Source of the DNA: Planococcus sp. MER TA 32b
GTDB taxonomy: Bacteria > Bacillota > Bacilli > Bacillales_A > Planococcaceae
DNA length: 64,000 bases
Direction of reading: 5' to 3'
Assembly (NCBI GenBank): GCA_023715185.1
Contig: JAMCAN010000001.1
Location: 1,302,001-1,366,000, forward strand
Part shown: positions 28,974 through 39,967 of the stretch, in pieces
Layout: each line of letters opens with the position of its first letter
Numbering within the stretch: position 1 is the first letter of the stretch
The notes under the pieces: model-generated
What the model was told of the DNA's origin: nothing
Databases searched by the model: none
What the model saw: only the letters and a program-made list of their open reading frames with translations
Made by a program: the position numbers and the translations under genes

Positions 28974-29000
28974 ACAATCTAATTGAAGAGCGGTAAAGGG

Positions 29001-29038
29001 AAAACTGGAAGAGCCGATGCTCTTTCGGTTTTTTCTTT
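29001..29038 (+). terminator. Terminator after ricA
   Basis: AAACTGGAAGAGC and GCTCTTTCGGTTT pair over 13 bp with two G-T wobbles; TTTTTTC follows. Confidence 0.85.
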
Positions 29039-29061
29039 TCTGCCTGCATTTTTGTTATAAT
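29033..29061 (+). promoter_or_regulatory. mutS promoter (extended -10)
   Basis: TG-T-TATAAT ends at 29061; the -35 region is a poor T-rich match. The extended -10 probably compensates. Confidence 0.55.
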
Positions 29062-29098
29062 GAAGAAACGAAGAATTGATTCCGAAAGAGGTTTTAAA

Positions 29099-31624
29099 AT
29101 GGCAACCACACCGATGATGCAACAATATCTCCAAGTAAAAGCGGATTATCAGGACGCATTCCTTTTTTTCCGGCTGGGTGACTTTTATGAAATGTTTTTT
29201 GATGACGCCCTCCAGGCCTCGCAATTGCTTGAAATCACTTTGACCAGCAGGGGCGGCAATGGGGATGAACGCATTCCGATGTGCGGCGTCCCGCATCACG
29301 CAGCAAAAAATTACATAGATCAATTGATTGCTAAAGGTCATAAAGTGGCCATCTGCGAACAAGTGGAAGATCCAAAATTGACGAAAGGCGTCGTTAAACG
29401 AGAAGTGGTTCGGCTTATAACACCCGGCACCCATACAGAGGGCAAGAGTGTGGATTCCAAATCCAATCATTTCATCGCTGCAGCAGAAGAGCTGACAGGC
29501 GGCTTTTCATTGTCCTATATAGATATCTCAACCGGTGAATCGACAGCCACTTACATAATGGGCCAGGGAAAAGCGCTCCTCCAGGAACTGCAGTCGCTCG
29601 GTATACGTGAATTGGTGGTCTCTGATTCCCTGTTCCTCCTGCTGAATGAAGATGCGCAGGATTTGCTGTTGTCCATTGAACCGATGGAGTTTGTGTACGA
29701 GTTGGATAAATCGCTGGTTCAGCATTGTCCTGCCGATCTTACAGGCAGCAGCCATCGTTTGCTGACGTATATTGCCCGCACCCAAAAGCAGTCGCTTGAA
29801 CACATTCAGCCTTTTACGTACAGCGAAGAGGGGCAATTGCTCAGCATCGATTTCCACTCAAAGCGGAATCTGGAGCTGCTGCAATCGATCCGCGGCGGCG
29901 AAACGAAAGGGACGCTGCTGTGGCTGCTGGATGAAACGGTAACCGCGATGGGCAGCCGCAAGCTAAAGCAATGGCTGCACCAGCCGCTGGCCAACAAGAG
30001 CCGCATCGAACTTCGCCAGCAGATGGTCGAATCGCTTATCGAACATTATTTTACACGTGTCGAATTGCAGAATGCGCTGAAGGAAGTTTATGACCTTGAG
30101 CGGCTGAGCGGCCGCGTAGCATTTGGCAGCGCGAGCGGCCGTGATCTTGCACAACTCAGAAGTTCGCTTGCGAAAGTGCCGGCAATCATCGATGAGCTGG
30201 ACGGGTCCGGCAATGTGCACTTGGCTGAATTCGCCGATAAACTGGATCGCTGCGGCGAAGTTTGTGAACTGCTTGAAGCGATCAGTGACAACCCGCCGCT
30301 GTCGGCGAAAGAAGGCGGCGTCATCCGGGAAGGCTTCAATAAGCAATTGGATGAATTCCGGGATGCCTCCCGGAACGGCAAAGACTGGATTGCGCAGCTG
30401 GAACAGCAGGAGCGCCAGAAAACAGGCATCAAATCGTTGAAAATCGGATACAATCGAATTTTTGGCTATTATATCGAAATCTCAAAGGCTAATATGCATC
30501 TGGCAGATTTGGAGCGATATGAACGCAAACAGACTTTAGCGAATGCCGAACGCTACATCACTCCGGAGTTGAAAGAAAAGGAAGCCTTGATCCTGACAGC
30601 AGAAGAGGAAAGTCTGGACCTTGAATACCGTCTGTTTACAGTGATCCGGGATGAAGTGAAGCAATATATATCCCGTATACAGCAACTCGCTTCATCGCTG
30701 AGTGCGCTTGATGTATTTCTCAGCTTTGCGGATGTGGCAGAAAAATACCGCTTCACTAAACCCGAGTTTACAGACAGCCGGGAAATACAAATCCTTGAAG
30801 GCCGGCATCCGGTTGTAGAGAAGATGCTGAACAGGCAGCATTATGTGCCTAATGATTGTGTTATGACTGAAGACAGCAATATGCTCCTGATCACCGGCCC
30901 GAATATGTCAGGTAAAAGTACATATATGCGCCAGGTTGCTTTGACGATAGTACTGGCCCAGGTCGGCAGCTATGTTCCCGCGGAATCCGCGAAATTGCCG
31001 ATTGTTGATCAGATTTTTACACGTATAGGAGCGGCGGACGATCTTGTTTCAGGCCAAAGTACATTCATGGTCGAGATGCTCGAATCCCAGTACGCCATTA
31101 CACATGCGACAGAACGGAGCCTCTTGCTGTTCGATGAAATCGGACGCGGCACTTCCACTTACGATGGCATGGCGCTGGCGCAATCGATGATCGAATATAT
31201 CCATAAGAATATCGGAGCAAACACATTGTTTTCAACGCATTACCACGAACTGACTGCGCTTGACCAATCACTTGAACGCTTGAATAATGTACATGTCGCC
31301 GCGATGGAACAATCAGGAAAAGTAGTCTTCCTTCATAAAGTGAAGCAAGGGCCTGCTGATAAAAGCTATGGCATACATGTAGCCGAGCTGGCCAATCTGC
31401 CGCAGCAGATCCTGATGCGCGCCCGCGAATTGCTGAAGAATTTCGAGTCAGAGAAAAAGCAGCAGACACAGCATATCGAACAATTATCATTTTTTGATGA
31501 GCGCGATACGGATTCTGAAGAAGTGGTTCAAGCCATCGCAGACGCTCAAATATCTTCGATGACCCCGCTTGAAGCCCTGCAGATGATTAATGATCTGCAA
31601 TTAAAGCTTAGCCGGAAGGAGTGA
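29099..31624 (+). CDS. mutS: DNA mismatch repair protein MutS
   Basis: The 841-residue mismatch sensor begins MATTPMMQQYLQVKADYQDAFLFFRLGDFYEMFFDDA, including the Phe-x-Glu mismatch-reading region. It continues through connector, core and clamp domains to an ABC-type ATPase with Walker A GPNMSGKST near residue 600 and Walker B LLLFDEIGRGTSTYDG. A small C-terminal part includes a region shaped like the B. subtilis beta-clamp contact (IEQLSFFDE). ATG 29099 is chosen over 29060 because GAAAGAGGT precedes it and it gives the usual start. mutL follows after 4 nt, so the two are co-expressed. Confidence 0.96.
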   Translation: MATTPMMQQYLQVKADYQDAFLFFRLGDFYEMFFDDALQASQLLEITLTSRGGNGDERIPMCGVPHHAAKNYIDQLIAKGHKVAICEQVEDPKLTKGVVKREVVRLITPGTHTEGKSVDSKSNHFIAAAEELTGGFSLSYIDISTGESTATYIMGQGKALLQELQSLGIRELVVSDSLFLLLNEDAQDLLLSIEPMEFVYELDKSLVQHCPADLTGSSHRLLTYIARTQKQSLEHIQPFTYSEEGQLLSIDFHSKRNLELLQSIRGGETKGTLLWLLDETVTAMGSRKLKQWLHQPLANKSRIELRQQMVESLIEHYFTRVELQNALKEVYDLERLSGRVAFGSASGRDLAQLRSSLAKVPAIIDELDGSGNVHLAEFADKLDRCGEVCELLEAISDNPPLSAKEGGVIREGFNKQLDEFRDASRNGKDWIAQLEQQERQKTGIKSLKIGYNRIFGYYIEISKANMHLADLERYERKQTLANAERYITPELKEKEALILTAEEESLDLEYRLFTVIRDEVKQYISRIQQLASSLSALDVFLSFADVAEKYRFTKPEFTDSREIQILEGRHPVVEKMLNRQHYVPNDCVMTEDSNMLLITGPNMSGKSTYMRQVALTIVLAQVGSYVPAESAKLPIVDQIFTRIGAADDLVSGQSTFMVEMLESQYAITHATERSLLLFDEIGRGTSTYDGMALAQSMIEYIHKNIGANTLFSTHYHELTALDQSLERLNNVHVAAMEQSGKVVFLHKVKQGPADKSYGIHVAELANLPQQILMRARELLKNFESEKKQQTQHIEQLSFFDERDTDSEEVVQAIADAQISSMTPLEALQMINDLQLKLSRKE

Positions 31625-31628
31625 TTCT

Positions 31629-33440
31629 ATGGGAAAAATCCGCTTGATGGATGACCCCTTATCAAATAAGATTGCTGCGGGTGAAGTTGTTGAACGGCCG
31701 ACTTCAGTGGTAAAGGAGTTGGTGGAAAACGCCATCGATGCCGGCAGCACAGCGGTGGAGGTCCTGCTTGAAGAAGCGGGGCTGACATCGATACACATAA
31801 TCGATAATGGAGCGGGTATGGACAGTGAAGATGCTTTACTGTCTTTTTCCCGTCACGCGACCAGCAAAATTGCAAATGAGCACGACCTGTTCCGGATCCG
31901 GACTCTTGGGTTCCGGGGAGAGGCGCTTGCGAGTATTGCCTCAGTGTCAAAAGTAACTTTGCAGACTTCAGATGGCAATGATGGTACATTTGTCCATTTG
32001 GAAGGCGGCCGAATGATCGAAAGCCGTCCGAATGCCCTGCGCCAGGGAACTGATATAAAAATTGAACAATTATTCTTTAATACTCCAGCGCGTCTTAAAT
32101 ACATGAAAACATTGCAGACGGAGCTCGGACATACCATCGATCTGATGAACCGTTTCGCGCTCAGCTATCCGACTGTCGCGTTCAAATTGGTCCACGACGG
32201 TAAAACGATCCTGCAGACTTCCGGCAGCGGAGAGATTCGCCGGGTCCTCGCGGATATTTACGGGGTGGCCATTGCGAAAAAAATGATTCCTTTTGAAGGA
32301 GAATCCCAGGATTACAAAATTTCCGGCTATACCTCATTGCCTGAAATCACACGCGCCAATAAAAATTACATCTCTTTATTCGTCAATGGCCGTTGGGTAA
32401 AACATTATGCCATCGCTACGACTGTCCACCGGGCCTACCATACGTTCCTTCCACTGGAACGCCAGCCGATAACCGTGCTGAATATTGAAGGCGATCCCTA
32501 TTTGACGGATGTCAACGTCCATCCGGCGAAACAGCAGATCCGTCTCAGCAAGGAAAAGGAATTGATGGAACTTGTCTATCAGACTATCCGCCAAGCCGTG
32601 AGCGCTGCGGTGCGGGCGCCTGTCATCGATGAACCGAAACCGAAGAAACAGGCATCAGCTCCTTCGATGCAGATGGATCTTTGGAAGACCTCCAATACCG
32701 TGAATGAACAAAGACCAGTTGAAAGACAGGTCTTCAATAAACCTGAACCAGTAATCGGGAACACACTGGCGGACGAACCCGAAGAATTTCCGGAACAGAT
32801 TACCATGGAAAAGGAATATTCCCCTGAAGTTGAGGGAATAGAAGAAAGTCCGCAATTTCCTGAATTGGAAGTGGTCGGCCAGATTCACGGCACATATATA
32901 GTGGCTCAAAGTTCAGATGGCTTCTATCTGATTGACCAGCACGCTGCCCAAGAGCGTATCAAATACGAATACTTCCGGGAAAAAGTCGGACAGGCGGACG
33001 CGATGGAAAGGCAGTCATTACTGTTGCCTTTGACATTCCATTACAGCCGCGATGAAGCGTTGAGACTGCGGGAAAATTTGGACAGCCTTGCAGAAACAGG
33101 GGTATTTTTAGAAGTGTTCGGTGATTCATCTTTTATTGTGCGTGAGCATCCGACTTGGTTTCCAAAAGGTTTCGAACAGGAAATTGTCGAGGAGCTGATT
33201 GAACAGGTTTTGACGGGGAACAGGGCGGATGTCAAGAAACTGCGCGAGGAAGCAGCCATTATGATGAGCTGCAAAAGGTCGATCAAAGCAAATCACTATC
33301 TTCAAAAACATGATATGGAACAATTGCTGTCAGATTTGAAAAGTGCGGAGCAGCCTTTTACTTGTCCGCATGGGCGTCCGGTGATCATCCATTTCAGAAC
33401 CTATGATGTCGAAAAGATGTTCAAAAGAGTTATGAATTAG
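31629..33440 (+). CDS. mutL: DNA mismatch repair endonuclease MutL
   Basis: The 603-residue protein has an N-terminal GHKL ATPase (KIAAGEVVERPTSVVKELVENAIDAGST; DNGAGM; TLGFRGEALASIASVSK) and a variable linker from about 330 to 415. The C-terminal dimerisation and nicking domain carries the endonuclease motif DQHAAQERIKYE plus SCKRSIKA and CPHGRPVI. The intact motif fits organisms that lack MutH. GGAAGGAGTG precedes ATG. No terminator follows, and glpK begins 15 nt after its stop. Confidence 0.96.
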   Translation: MGKIRLMDDPLSNKIAAGEVVERPTSVVKELVENAIDAGSTAVEVLLEEAGLTSIHIIDNGAGMDSEDALLSFSRHATSKIANEHDLFRIRTLGFRGEALASIASVSKVTLQTSDGNDGTFVHLEGGRMIESRPNALRQGTDIKIEQLFFNTPARLKYMKTLQTELGHTIDLMNRFALSYPTVAFKLVHDGKTILQTSGSGEIRRVLADIYGVAIAKKMIPFEGESQDYKISGYTSLPEITRANKNYISLFVNGRWVKHYAIATTVHRAYHTFLPLERQPITVLNIEGDPYLTDVNVHPAKQQIRLSKEKELMELVYQTIRQAVSAAVRAPVIDEPKPKKQASAPSMQMDLWKTSNTVNEQRPVERQVFNKPEPVIGNTLADEPEEFPEQITMEKEYSPEVEGIEESPQFPELEVVGQIHGTYIVAQSSDGFYLIDQHAAQERIKYEYFREKVGQADAMERQSLLLPLTFHYSRDEALRLRENLDSLAETGVFLEVFGDSSFIVREHPTWFPKGFEQEIVEELIEQVLTGNRADVKKLREEAAIMMSCKRSIKANHYLQKHDMEQLLSDLKSAEQPFTCPHGRPVIIHFRTYDVEKMFKRVMN

Positions 33441-34949
<1,509 letters not shown>

Positions 34950-34961
34950 GGGGTGTAATAG

Positions 34962-36626
34962 ATGTTTTCAGCCAAACTTCGCGAGCAGAAACTTGAAGAA
35001 CTGCGTACTTATCAATTCGACTTGGTGGTAATCGGCGGCGGCATTACGGGAGCGGGAATCGCACTGGATGCTGTATCGCGCGGTTTATCAGTGGCATTGA
35101 TCGAAAAGAATGACTTCGCATCGGGCACATCAAGCAGATCAACTAAATTAATCCATGGCGGGCTCCGCTACCTGAAGCAATTCGAAGTGAAGATGGTGCG
35201 GGATGTAGGCCGGGAGCGGGAAGTTGTATATGAAAATGCGGTGCATGTGACAGAACCGCAATGGATGCTTTTGCCTTTCCATAAAGGAGGCACATTCGGA
35301 CCGGTGACCACTTCCGTGGCACTGCGGGTTTACGATTACCTTGCAGGCGTCAAAAAAGGGGAGCGGCGCAAGATGCTGTCAGCCGACGAGGCTTTGGAAA
35401 AAGAGCCTCTTCTTAAAAGTGAAGGCCTTCAAGGCGGGGGATATTACGTGGAATACCGCACAGATGATGCACGCCTCACGTTGGAAATCTTGAAAAAAGC
35501 CGATGAATTGGGTGCTCTTTGTCTGAACTATGTTAAAGCGGAAGATTTCTGCTATAAAAATGGCAAGGTTTCCGGAGTGGAAGCTGCAGACACTGTAAAA
35601 GGAACTAAAGTGGAGATCGAAGCGAGAAAAGTAGTCAATGCCGCCGGTCCGTGGGTGGATGATATACGGGACATCGATTCAACAGCTGCAAAAAAGCAGA
35701 TCCGTTTAACAAAAGGAGTTCATATTGTTGTCGACCGCAGAACATTTCCTCTGCGCCAGCCGGTTTATTTTGATGCGCCCGACGGACGGATGATCTTTGC
35801 GATTCCGCGGGACGACAAAGCTTATATCGGCACGACGGACACATTCTACAACAGTGATCCCGCGGAAGCATCAGCTACTGAAGAAGATGTGGGATACCTG
35901 TTGAAAGCGGTCAGCCATATGTTCCCATCCTCACGTATTGCGCATTCCGATGTGGAATCGACATGGGCGGGGGTCAGGCCGCTGATTTTTGAGGAAGGCA
36001 AGGACCCGTCGGAAATATCCCGGAAAGATGAAGTGTGGGAATCGGAAAATGGTCTGATATCGATTGCTGGCGGCAAACTGACCGGTTACCGGAAAATGGC
36101 TGAAACCATTATTGATCGCGTAATAAAATCGCTGGAGAATGACGGACAGAAAAAATACGGCAAATCGGTCACCAAAAAATTGCCATTGTCCGGGGGCGAT
36201 TTTGGCGGTTCCAAAAATTTCCCGCGATTTGTGAGTTCAATGGCGCTTCAATCCGAACAATTTGGGCTTGCGCCAGAAGAAGGGCGGATGTTTGCTCAAT
36301 TCTTCGGAACAAATGCCGGAAAAGTATTTGAACAATATTGGAAACGTTCAGCAGAACCGCATACGGATGGTCTGCCGGATGTGCTGGCGGCTGTCGTCTC
36401 CTATGCCATGGAAGATGAAATGGCCATGACACCGGCAGATTTCTTCATCAGGCGTACAGGAGATCTTTATTTCCATATAGCCGATGTCATGAAATATAAG
36501 GAGAAGGTCTTGGACTATATGGGCAAACATCTGAATTACAGTGAAGAGCAAAAAGCAAGATACCGGCAGGAGCTGCTCGAAGAAATCGATAAAGCTACCC
36601 GCTTTGGGAGGGGAATGCCGCAGTGA
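34962..36626 (+). CDS. glpD: Aerobic glycerol-3-phosphate dehydrogenase
   Basis: GlpD oxidises glycerol-3-phosphate to dihydroxyacetone phosphate at the membrane and passes electrons to quinone. The 554-residue flavoprotein has the FAD-binding motif VVIGGGITGAGIALDAVSRG near residues 20-39. It also has the family block SRSTKLIHGGLRYLKQFEVKMV and a C-terminal helical cap. It follows glpK by 12 nt with GATGAGGGGTG as ribosome-binding site. The 4-nt overlap with the next hydrolase gene shows coupling. Confidence 0.95.
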   Translation: MFSAKLREQKLEELRTYQFDLVVIGGGITGAGIALDAVSRGLSVALIEKNDFASGTSSRSTKLIHGGLRYLKQFEVKMVRDVGREREVVYENAVHVTEPQWMLLPFHKGGTFGPVTTSVALRVYDYLAGVKKGERRKMLSADEALEKEPLLKSEGLQGGGYYVEYRTDDARLTLEILKKADELGALCLNYVKAEDFCYKNGKVSGVEAADTVKGTKVEIEARKVVNAAGPWVDDIRDIDSTAAKKQIRLTKGVHIVVDRRTFPLRQPVYFDAPDGRMIFAIPRDDKAYIGTTDTFYNSDPAEASATEEDVGYLLKAVSHMFPSSRIAHSDVESTWAGVRPLIFEEGKDPSEISRKDEVWESENGLISIAGGKLTGYRKMAETIIDRVIKSLENDGQKKYGKSVTKKLPLSGGDFGGSKNFPRFVSSMALQSEQFGLAPEEGRMFAQFFGTNAGKVFEQYWKRSAEPHTDGLPDVLAAVVSYAMEDEMAMTPADFFIRRTGDLYFHIADVMKYKEKVLDYMGKHLNYSEEQKARYRQELLEEIDKATRFGRGMPQ

Positions 36627-37543
36627 AAATCACGAAAAATTTTATAAGGACTGCCGATAAACATGAAATTTATTATGAAGTGTATGTTCCGGAAAATCCG
36701 GCAGCCCACGTCCATATTATCCATGGAATGGCGGAACATATAGCTCGGTATGAAGAATTCATCCGCTTTTTGACGAAGCGCGGGTTTATTGTATCGGGGC
36801 ATGACCAGAGAGGGCATGGGCGCACGGCTGAAAGAAATGGCGTCGAAGGTTTTTTTGCGGAAGAAGATGGCTTTGGTCAAGTGGTGGAAGATGTTGATGA
36901 AGTTATTACTGAAATCCAGCGGCAAATCGATGAGTTGCCACTTGTGCTTCTCGGACACAGTATGGGCTCGTTCGTCGGGCGACGCTATATACAACTCCAC
37001 AGCGACAAAGTTTCCCGTGCTGTTTTTTCCGGCACTGGCGGGAACCCGGGCTTTGCAGGCAAGCTGGGGATTCTTCTGGCAACTTTGAATGGCAGACTGA
37101 ATGGCAAAGACGAAAAGAGCAAGGCGATCGGTTCGCTTGTGTTTGGCCCCTTCCTGAAGGAATTCAAAGACGAAGGCTCTGCATTTGCCTGGCTTAGCAG
37201 GGATTCCTCTGAAGTCGCGAAGTACGAAGCTGATCCGATGAGCGGTTTCATTTCCACCAATCAGTTTTTCGCCGATTTATTCAAAGGGATGCTGCTGATC
37301 AATAAAAAAGAGGAAATCGCTAAAATCCGTCATGATCTGCCGATTCTGCTGATAAGCGGGTCAAAAGATCCTGTCGGACACAACGGCAAAGACCTGTTTG
37401 CTGCGGCTGAACAATATACAGCAGCTGGTATTCAGGAAGTGCAAGTCTATTTAGGGGAAGAAGCACGCCATGAACTTCTCCATGAAGTGGATAAGCTGCG
37501 ATATTTTAATGTGCTTGCCGATTGGATGGCTGTCCATGATTGA
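36623..37543 (+). CDS. Alpha/beta hydrolase, monoacylglycerol lipase / lysophospholipase type
   Basis: A 306-residue serine hydrolase (Hydrolase_4 family). The nucleophile elbow is [11 protein letters not shown]; the oxyanion region is [16 protein letters not shown], and the family HDQRGHGRT follows. The catalytic aspartate probably lies in ISGSKDPVG and the histidine in [14 protein letters not shown] 36623 follows GGGAGGGG and overlaps glpD by 4 nt. No signal peptide is seen, so it acts inside the cell. Linkage to glpK-glpD suggests that it releases glycerol or glycerophosphate from glycerides. That substrate is inferred from context. Confidence 0.85.
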   Translation: MKITKNFIRTADKHEIYYEVYVPENPAAHVHIIHGMAEHIARYEEFIRFLTKRGFIVSGHDQRGHGRTAERNGVEGFFAEEDGFGQVVEDVDEVITEIQRQIDELPLVLLGHSMGSFVGRRYIQLHSDKVSRAVFSGTGGNPGFAGKLGILLATLNGRLNGKDEKSKAIGSLVFGPFLKEFKDEGSAFAWLSRDSSEVAKYEADPMSGFISTNQFFADLFKGMLLINKKEEIAKIRHDLPILLISGSKDPVGHNGKDLFAAAEQYTAAGIQEVQVYLGEEARHELLHEVDKLRYFNVLADWMAVHD

Positions 37544-38492
37544 TGTAATGGCCATTGTCGGTCCGACGGCGTCCGGAAAAACCGCGCTTGGCATCGAGCT
37601 TGCCAAAGCTTTTAATGGTGAAATCATCAATGGGGATTCCATGCAGATTTATCGGGATATGTCGATTGGCACCGCAAAAGTGAAAGAGGATGAAATGGCG
37701 GGAGTGCCCCATCACCTGCTGGATATTAAAGATCCGGAAGAGCCTTTTTCAGTTGCTGAATATCAGCAGCTTGTGCGTGATAAAATTTCGGAAATAAAAC
37801 AAAGCGGTAAATTGCCGATTATCGTCGGAGGCACCGGCTTGTATATTCAAGCTGTGTTATTCGATTACCGTTTTTCCGAATCCCAGGTGGATGAAGAGTT
37901 AAGGAATAAACTCTATGGGGAGCTGGAGAAATCCGGTCCGGAACATATGCATGAAAAGCTCCTGAAGCTGGATCCTGAAATAGATATCCATCCAAACAAC
38001 ACCCGTCGAGTGATCCGCTCACTCGAAATCATACTTGGCAGCGAACAAAAAGTCGACCGGACACTGGCGCTCAAGCCGATGTACAATGAATTGATCGTGG
38101 GCATTGATATGCCAAGGCCTCTCTTATATGAGCGGATCGACAGAAGGGTTGATGTAATGATAGAAGAAGGCCTGTTAGAGGAAGTTCAATCTTTGCGCAA
38201 TCGCGGAATCAAGGATGTTCAATCCATACAGGCAATCGGCTATAAAGAAATCTATGCTTATATGGATGGTAAAGTGGAATTCGGCAGAGCCATCGAGTTA
38301 TTGAAAAAGAATTCCCGCAACTACGCGAAACGGCAACTGACATACTTCCGCAATAAACTGCCGGTATTCTGGATTGACGGCCGGAGTGGCTCAAGGGATA
38401 ATATTGAAAATATTCGACAGATCATGCAGGAAAACGATCGTGGACGTCGAATTGAGTTAATTGGTGAACAAAAATCAGAACAGGGGAAATAG
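37536..38492 (+). CDS. miaA: tRNA dimethylallyltransferase MiaA
   Basis: MiaA transfers the dimethylallyl group to A37 of tRNAs reading U-starting codons. The 318-residue enzyme has a P-loop GPTASGKT at residues 9-16, the block [30 protein letters not shown], and a C-terminal [21 protein letters not shown]. An open frame extends upstream, but ATG 37536, overlapping the previous gene by 8 nt with GGATGG before it, gives the family start. MiaA-MiaB form one modification pathway and both are in this window. hfq follows, a very conserved pair. Confidence 0.95.
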   Translation: MIDVMAIVGPTASGKTALGIELAKAFNGEIINGDSMQIYRDMSIGTAKVKEDEMAGVPHHLLDIKDPEEPFSVAEYQQLVRDKISEIKQSGKLPIIVGGTGLYIQAVLFDYRFSESQVDEELRNKLYGELEKSGPEHMHEKLLKLDPEIDIHPNNTRRVIRSLEIILGSEQKVDRTLALKPMYNELIVGIDMPRPLLYERIDRRVDVMIEEGLLEEVQSLRNRGIKDVQSIQAIGYKEIYAYMDGKVEFGRAIELLKKNSRNYAKRQLTYFRNKLPVFWIDGRSGSRDNIENIRQIMQENDRGRRIELIGEQKSEQGK

Positions 38493-38502
38493 GGGGATTT
38501 TC

Positions 38503-38727
38503 ATGAAACCAGTAAATATCCAAGATGTCTATTTGAATCAGCTTCGTAAAAATAATATTTTTGTTACTGTCTTTTTACTGAATGGCTTCCAGCTTAAGGG
38601 AACCATTAAATCCTATGATAATTTTACGGTGCTGGTCGAAACAGACGGCAAACAGCAATTGATCTACAAACATGCAATCTCCACATTTTCACCCGCGAAA
38701 GCGGTTTCGATTGAACACCAGGAATAA
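38503..38727 (+). CDS. hfq: RNA chaperone Hfq
   Basis: The 74-residue Sm-like protein, about the length of B. subtilis Hfq, forms hexameric rings that bind small RNAs. Sm1 ([40 protein letters not shown]) and the Sm2 signature YKHAIST are intact. The frame is open from 38461, but ATG 38503 with AGGGGGATT before it gives the family N-terminus MKPVNIQD. It follows miaA by 10 nt. A partial dispersed repeat begins right at its stop codon. Confidence 0.96.
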   Translation: MKPVNIQDVYLNQLRKNNIFVTVFLLNGFQLKGTIKSYDNFTVLVETDGKQQLIYKHAISTFSPAKAVSIEHQE

Positions 38728-38792
38728 AGAAAAGCGACGGTGCCCGTTAAGCTCTGAAAGGCGTAAGACGGGATAGCGGAGCGATGAAGGAG
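38728..38792 (-). repeat. Dispersed intergenic repeat, partial inverted copy D
   Basis: On the minus strand this stretch reads as the right half of the repeat: GTCTTACGCCTTTCAGAG, then CTTAACGGGC, then GTCGCTTTTCT. The left half is missing. It abuts the hfq stop codon. Confidence 0.75.
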
Positions 38793-38805
38793 CACTGTTA
38801 GCTTC

Positions 38806-38834
38806 AAGCCGGCCATGCAAATGGCCGGCTTTTT
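38806..38834 (+). terminator. Terminator downstream of hfq
   Basis: AAGCCGGCCAT, a 4-nt loop and ATGGCCGGCTT followed by TTT: an 11-bp perfect stem, downstream of the partial repeat. Confidence 0.9.
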
Positions 38835-38836
38835 AA

Positions 38837-38865
38837 TTGACAGCAACTTATCTACCCTATAGGAT
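38837..38865 (+). promoter_or_regulatory. Promoter of the rhodanese gene
   Basis: Consensus -35 TTGACA (38837-38842), 17-nt spacer, -10 TAGGAT (38860-38865). Confidence 0.6.
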
Positions 38866-38900
38866 TTTATTTGGAAACAATTGAACTGGAGGTGCAAATT

Positions 38901-39200
38901 ATGAAAAAGATAACGACTGATGAATTACAGCACCGTATCGAATCCGGTGAGCAATTGCGTATCATCGATGTTCGTGAAGCGGATGAAGTGGCTGCCGGCA
39001 TGATTCCGGGGGCTGTGCATATTCCTCTGGGAGAAATTGCAGATCGAGCAGGTGAATTTGAAAGCAACCAGCCATATTATATGGTATGCCGTTCAGGAGC
39101 ACGCAGCGGACGGGCGTCAGAGTTCCTGGAAGAGCAGGGAATTGATGTGACGAATGTTGAAGGCGGCATGTTAAACTGGAATGGCGAAATGCAGGCTTAA
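38901..39200 (+). CDS. Single-domain rhodanese-like sulfurtransferase
   Basis: The 99-residue protein is one rhodanese domain. The catalytic cysteine is C63 in the loop CRSGARS. The family elements IIDVREADEVAAGMIPGAVHIPLGE and NVEGGMLNW are present. Such proteins carry persulfide sulfur in the cytoplasm. ATG 38901 is used since GGAGGTG lies 6 nt upstream, and 30 nt of extra open frame precede it. It is a single-gene unit with its own promoter, closed by a bidirectional terminator. Confidence 0.9.
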   Translation: MKKITTDELQHRIESGEQLRIIDVREADEVAAGMIPGAVHIPLGEIADRAGEFESNQPYYMVCRSGARSGRASEFLEEQGIDVTNVEGGMLNWNGEMQA

Positions 39201-39213
39201 AATATTCGCTCTG

Positions 39214-39256
39214 GCAAAAAAATGCCGCCCGGTAATATAACCGGGCGGCATTTCTT
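39214..39256. terminator. Bidirectional terminator between convergent genes
   Basis: AAATGCCGCCCGG and CCGGGCGGCATTT pair perfectly, with an A run on the left and a T run on the right. It serves the rhodanese gene and the opposing membrane-protein gene. Confidence 0.9.
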
Positions 39257-39860
39257 ATGCAGATGTAATTTTTCTGGAAGGCAAGCGCCATTTATAAGTG
39301 TAGGATAGAATTCTAAGCGCAGTTATGACAGAAAACAAAACATACAGAATCAAGTCGTTTCTGATCAGATCGACACTGATCAACAGCCCGGCCATCGCTG
39401 CCCATACGGCATAAATTTCCGCTTTCAACACTAGCGGCTTTCTGCCTGCCAGCATATCGCGGATAATTCCGCCGCCCGATCCTGTAAGTACCGCTGCTAC
39501 TACTACCGCATAGACTGGCAGATTAAGTTCAACGGCGTATAAAGCCCCTTGGACTGCGAAAGCCGACAAACCGATCGCATCAAAAAAATGGCCCCAGCGG
39601 TTCCATTGCCCCAAAAGGCGGTGAGGGAACAGAAACACCAGTGTGATCGACACCAACGCAAGCTGAAACATCATTTCCTGTTCCCATAAAGCGGAGACAG
39701 GCACCCCGATCAGAAGGTTGCGGACGGCGCCGCCGCCAAATGCTGTGACCACGCCCAGAAGATAGACTCCGAATATATCGTATTCCTCTTCCATAGCGAT
39801 GATTGCACCGGATATAGCAAAAGCGATGGTACCAATCGCACTTAATACTTCCCAAGCCAT
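39255..39860 (-). CDS. TRIC-like cation channel family protein (UPF0126)
   Basis: The 201-residue polytopic membrane protein has about seven hydrophobic segments and two internal repeats, each with the glycine-rich block typical of the family (VVTAFGGGAVRNLLIG and VLTGSGGGIIRDMLAG). Bacterial homologues of trimeric intracellular cation channels share this pattern. Transport of K+ or another solute is likely but not shown. It is transcribed against its neighbours; GGGAGGG precedes its ATG on the minus strand. Confidence 0.85.
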   Translation of the reverse strand: MAWEVLSAIGTIAFAISGAIIAMEEEYDIFGVYLLGVVTAFGGGAVRNLLIGVPVSALWEQEMMFQLALVSITLVFLFPHRLLGQWNRWGHFFDAIGLSAFAVQGALYAVELNLPVYAVVVAAVLTGSGGGIIRDMLAGRKPLVLKAEIYAVWAAMAGLLISVDLIRNDLILYVLFSVITALRILSYTYKWRLPSRKITSA

Positions 39861-39906
39861 TTAATTTCCCTCCCGCAATGTTCAACTCTATGAATTGTAG
39901 CAGAAT

Positions 39907-39936
39907 TTGACGCAATTTCAAGCTAATGGCAATAAT
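39907..39936 (+). promoter_or_regulatory. Promoter of the ynbB-like gene
   Basis: TTGACG (39907-39912), 18-nt spacer, AATAAT (39931-39936). Confidence 0.5.
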
Positions 39937-39967
39937 AGAACAAATAAAAGAAAGAATGGAGATTCCC

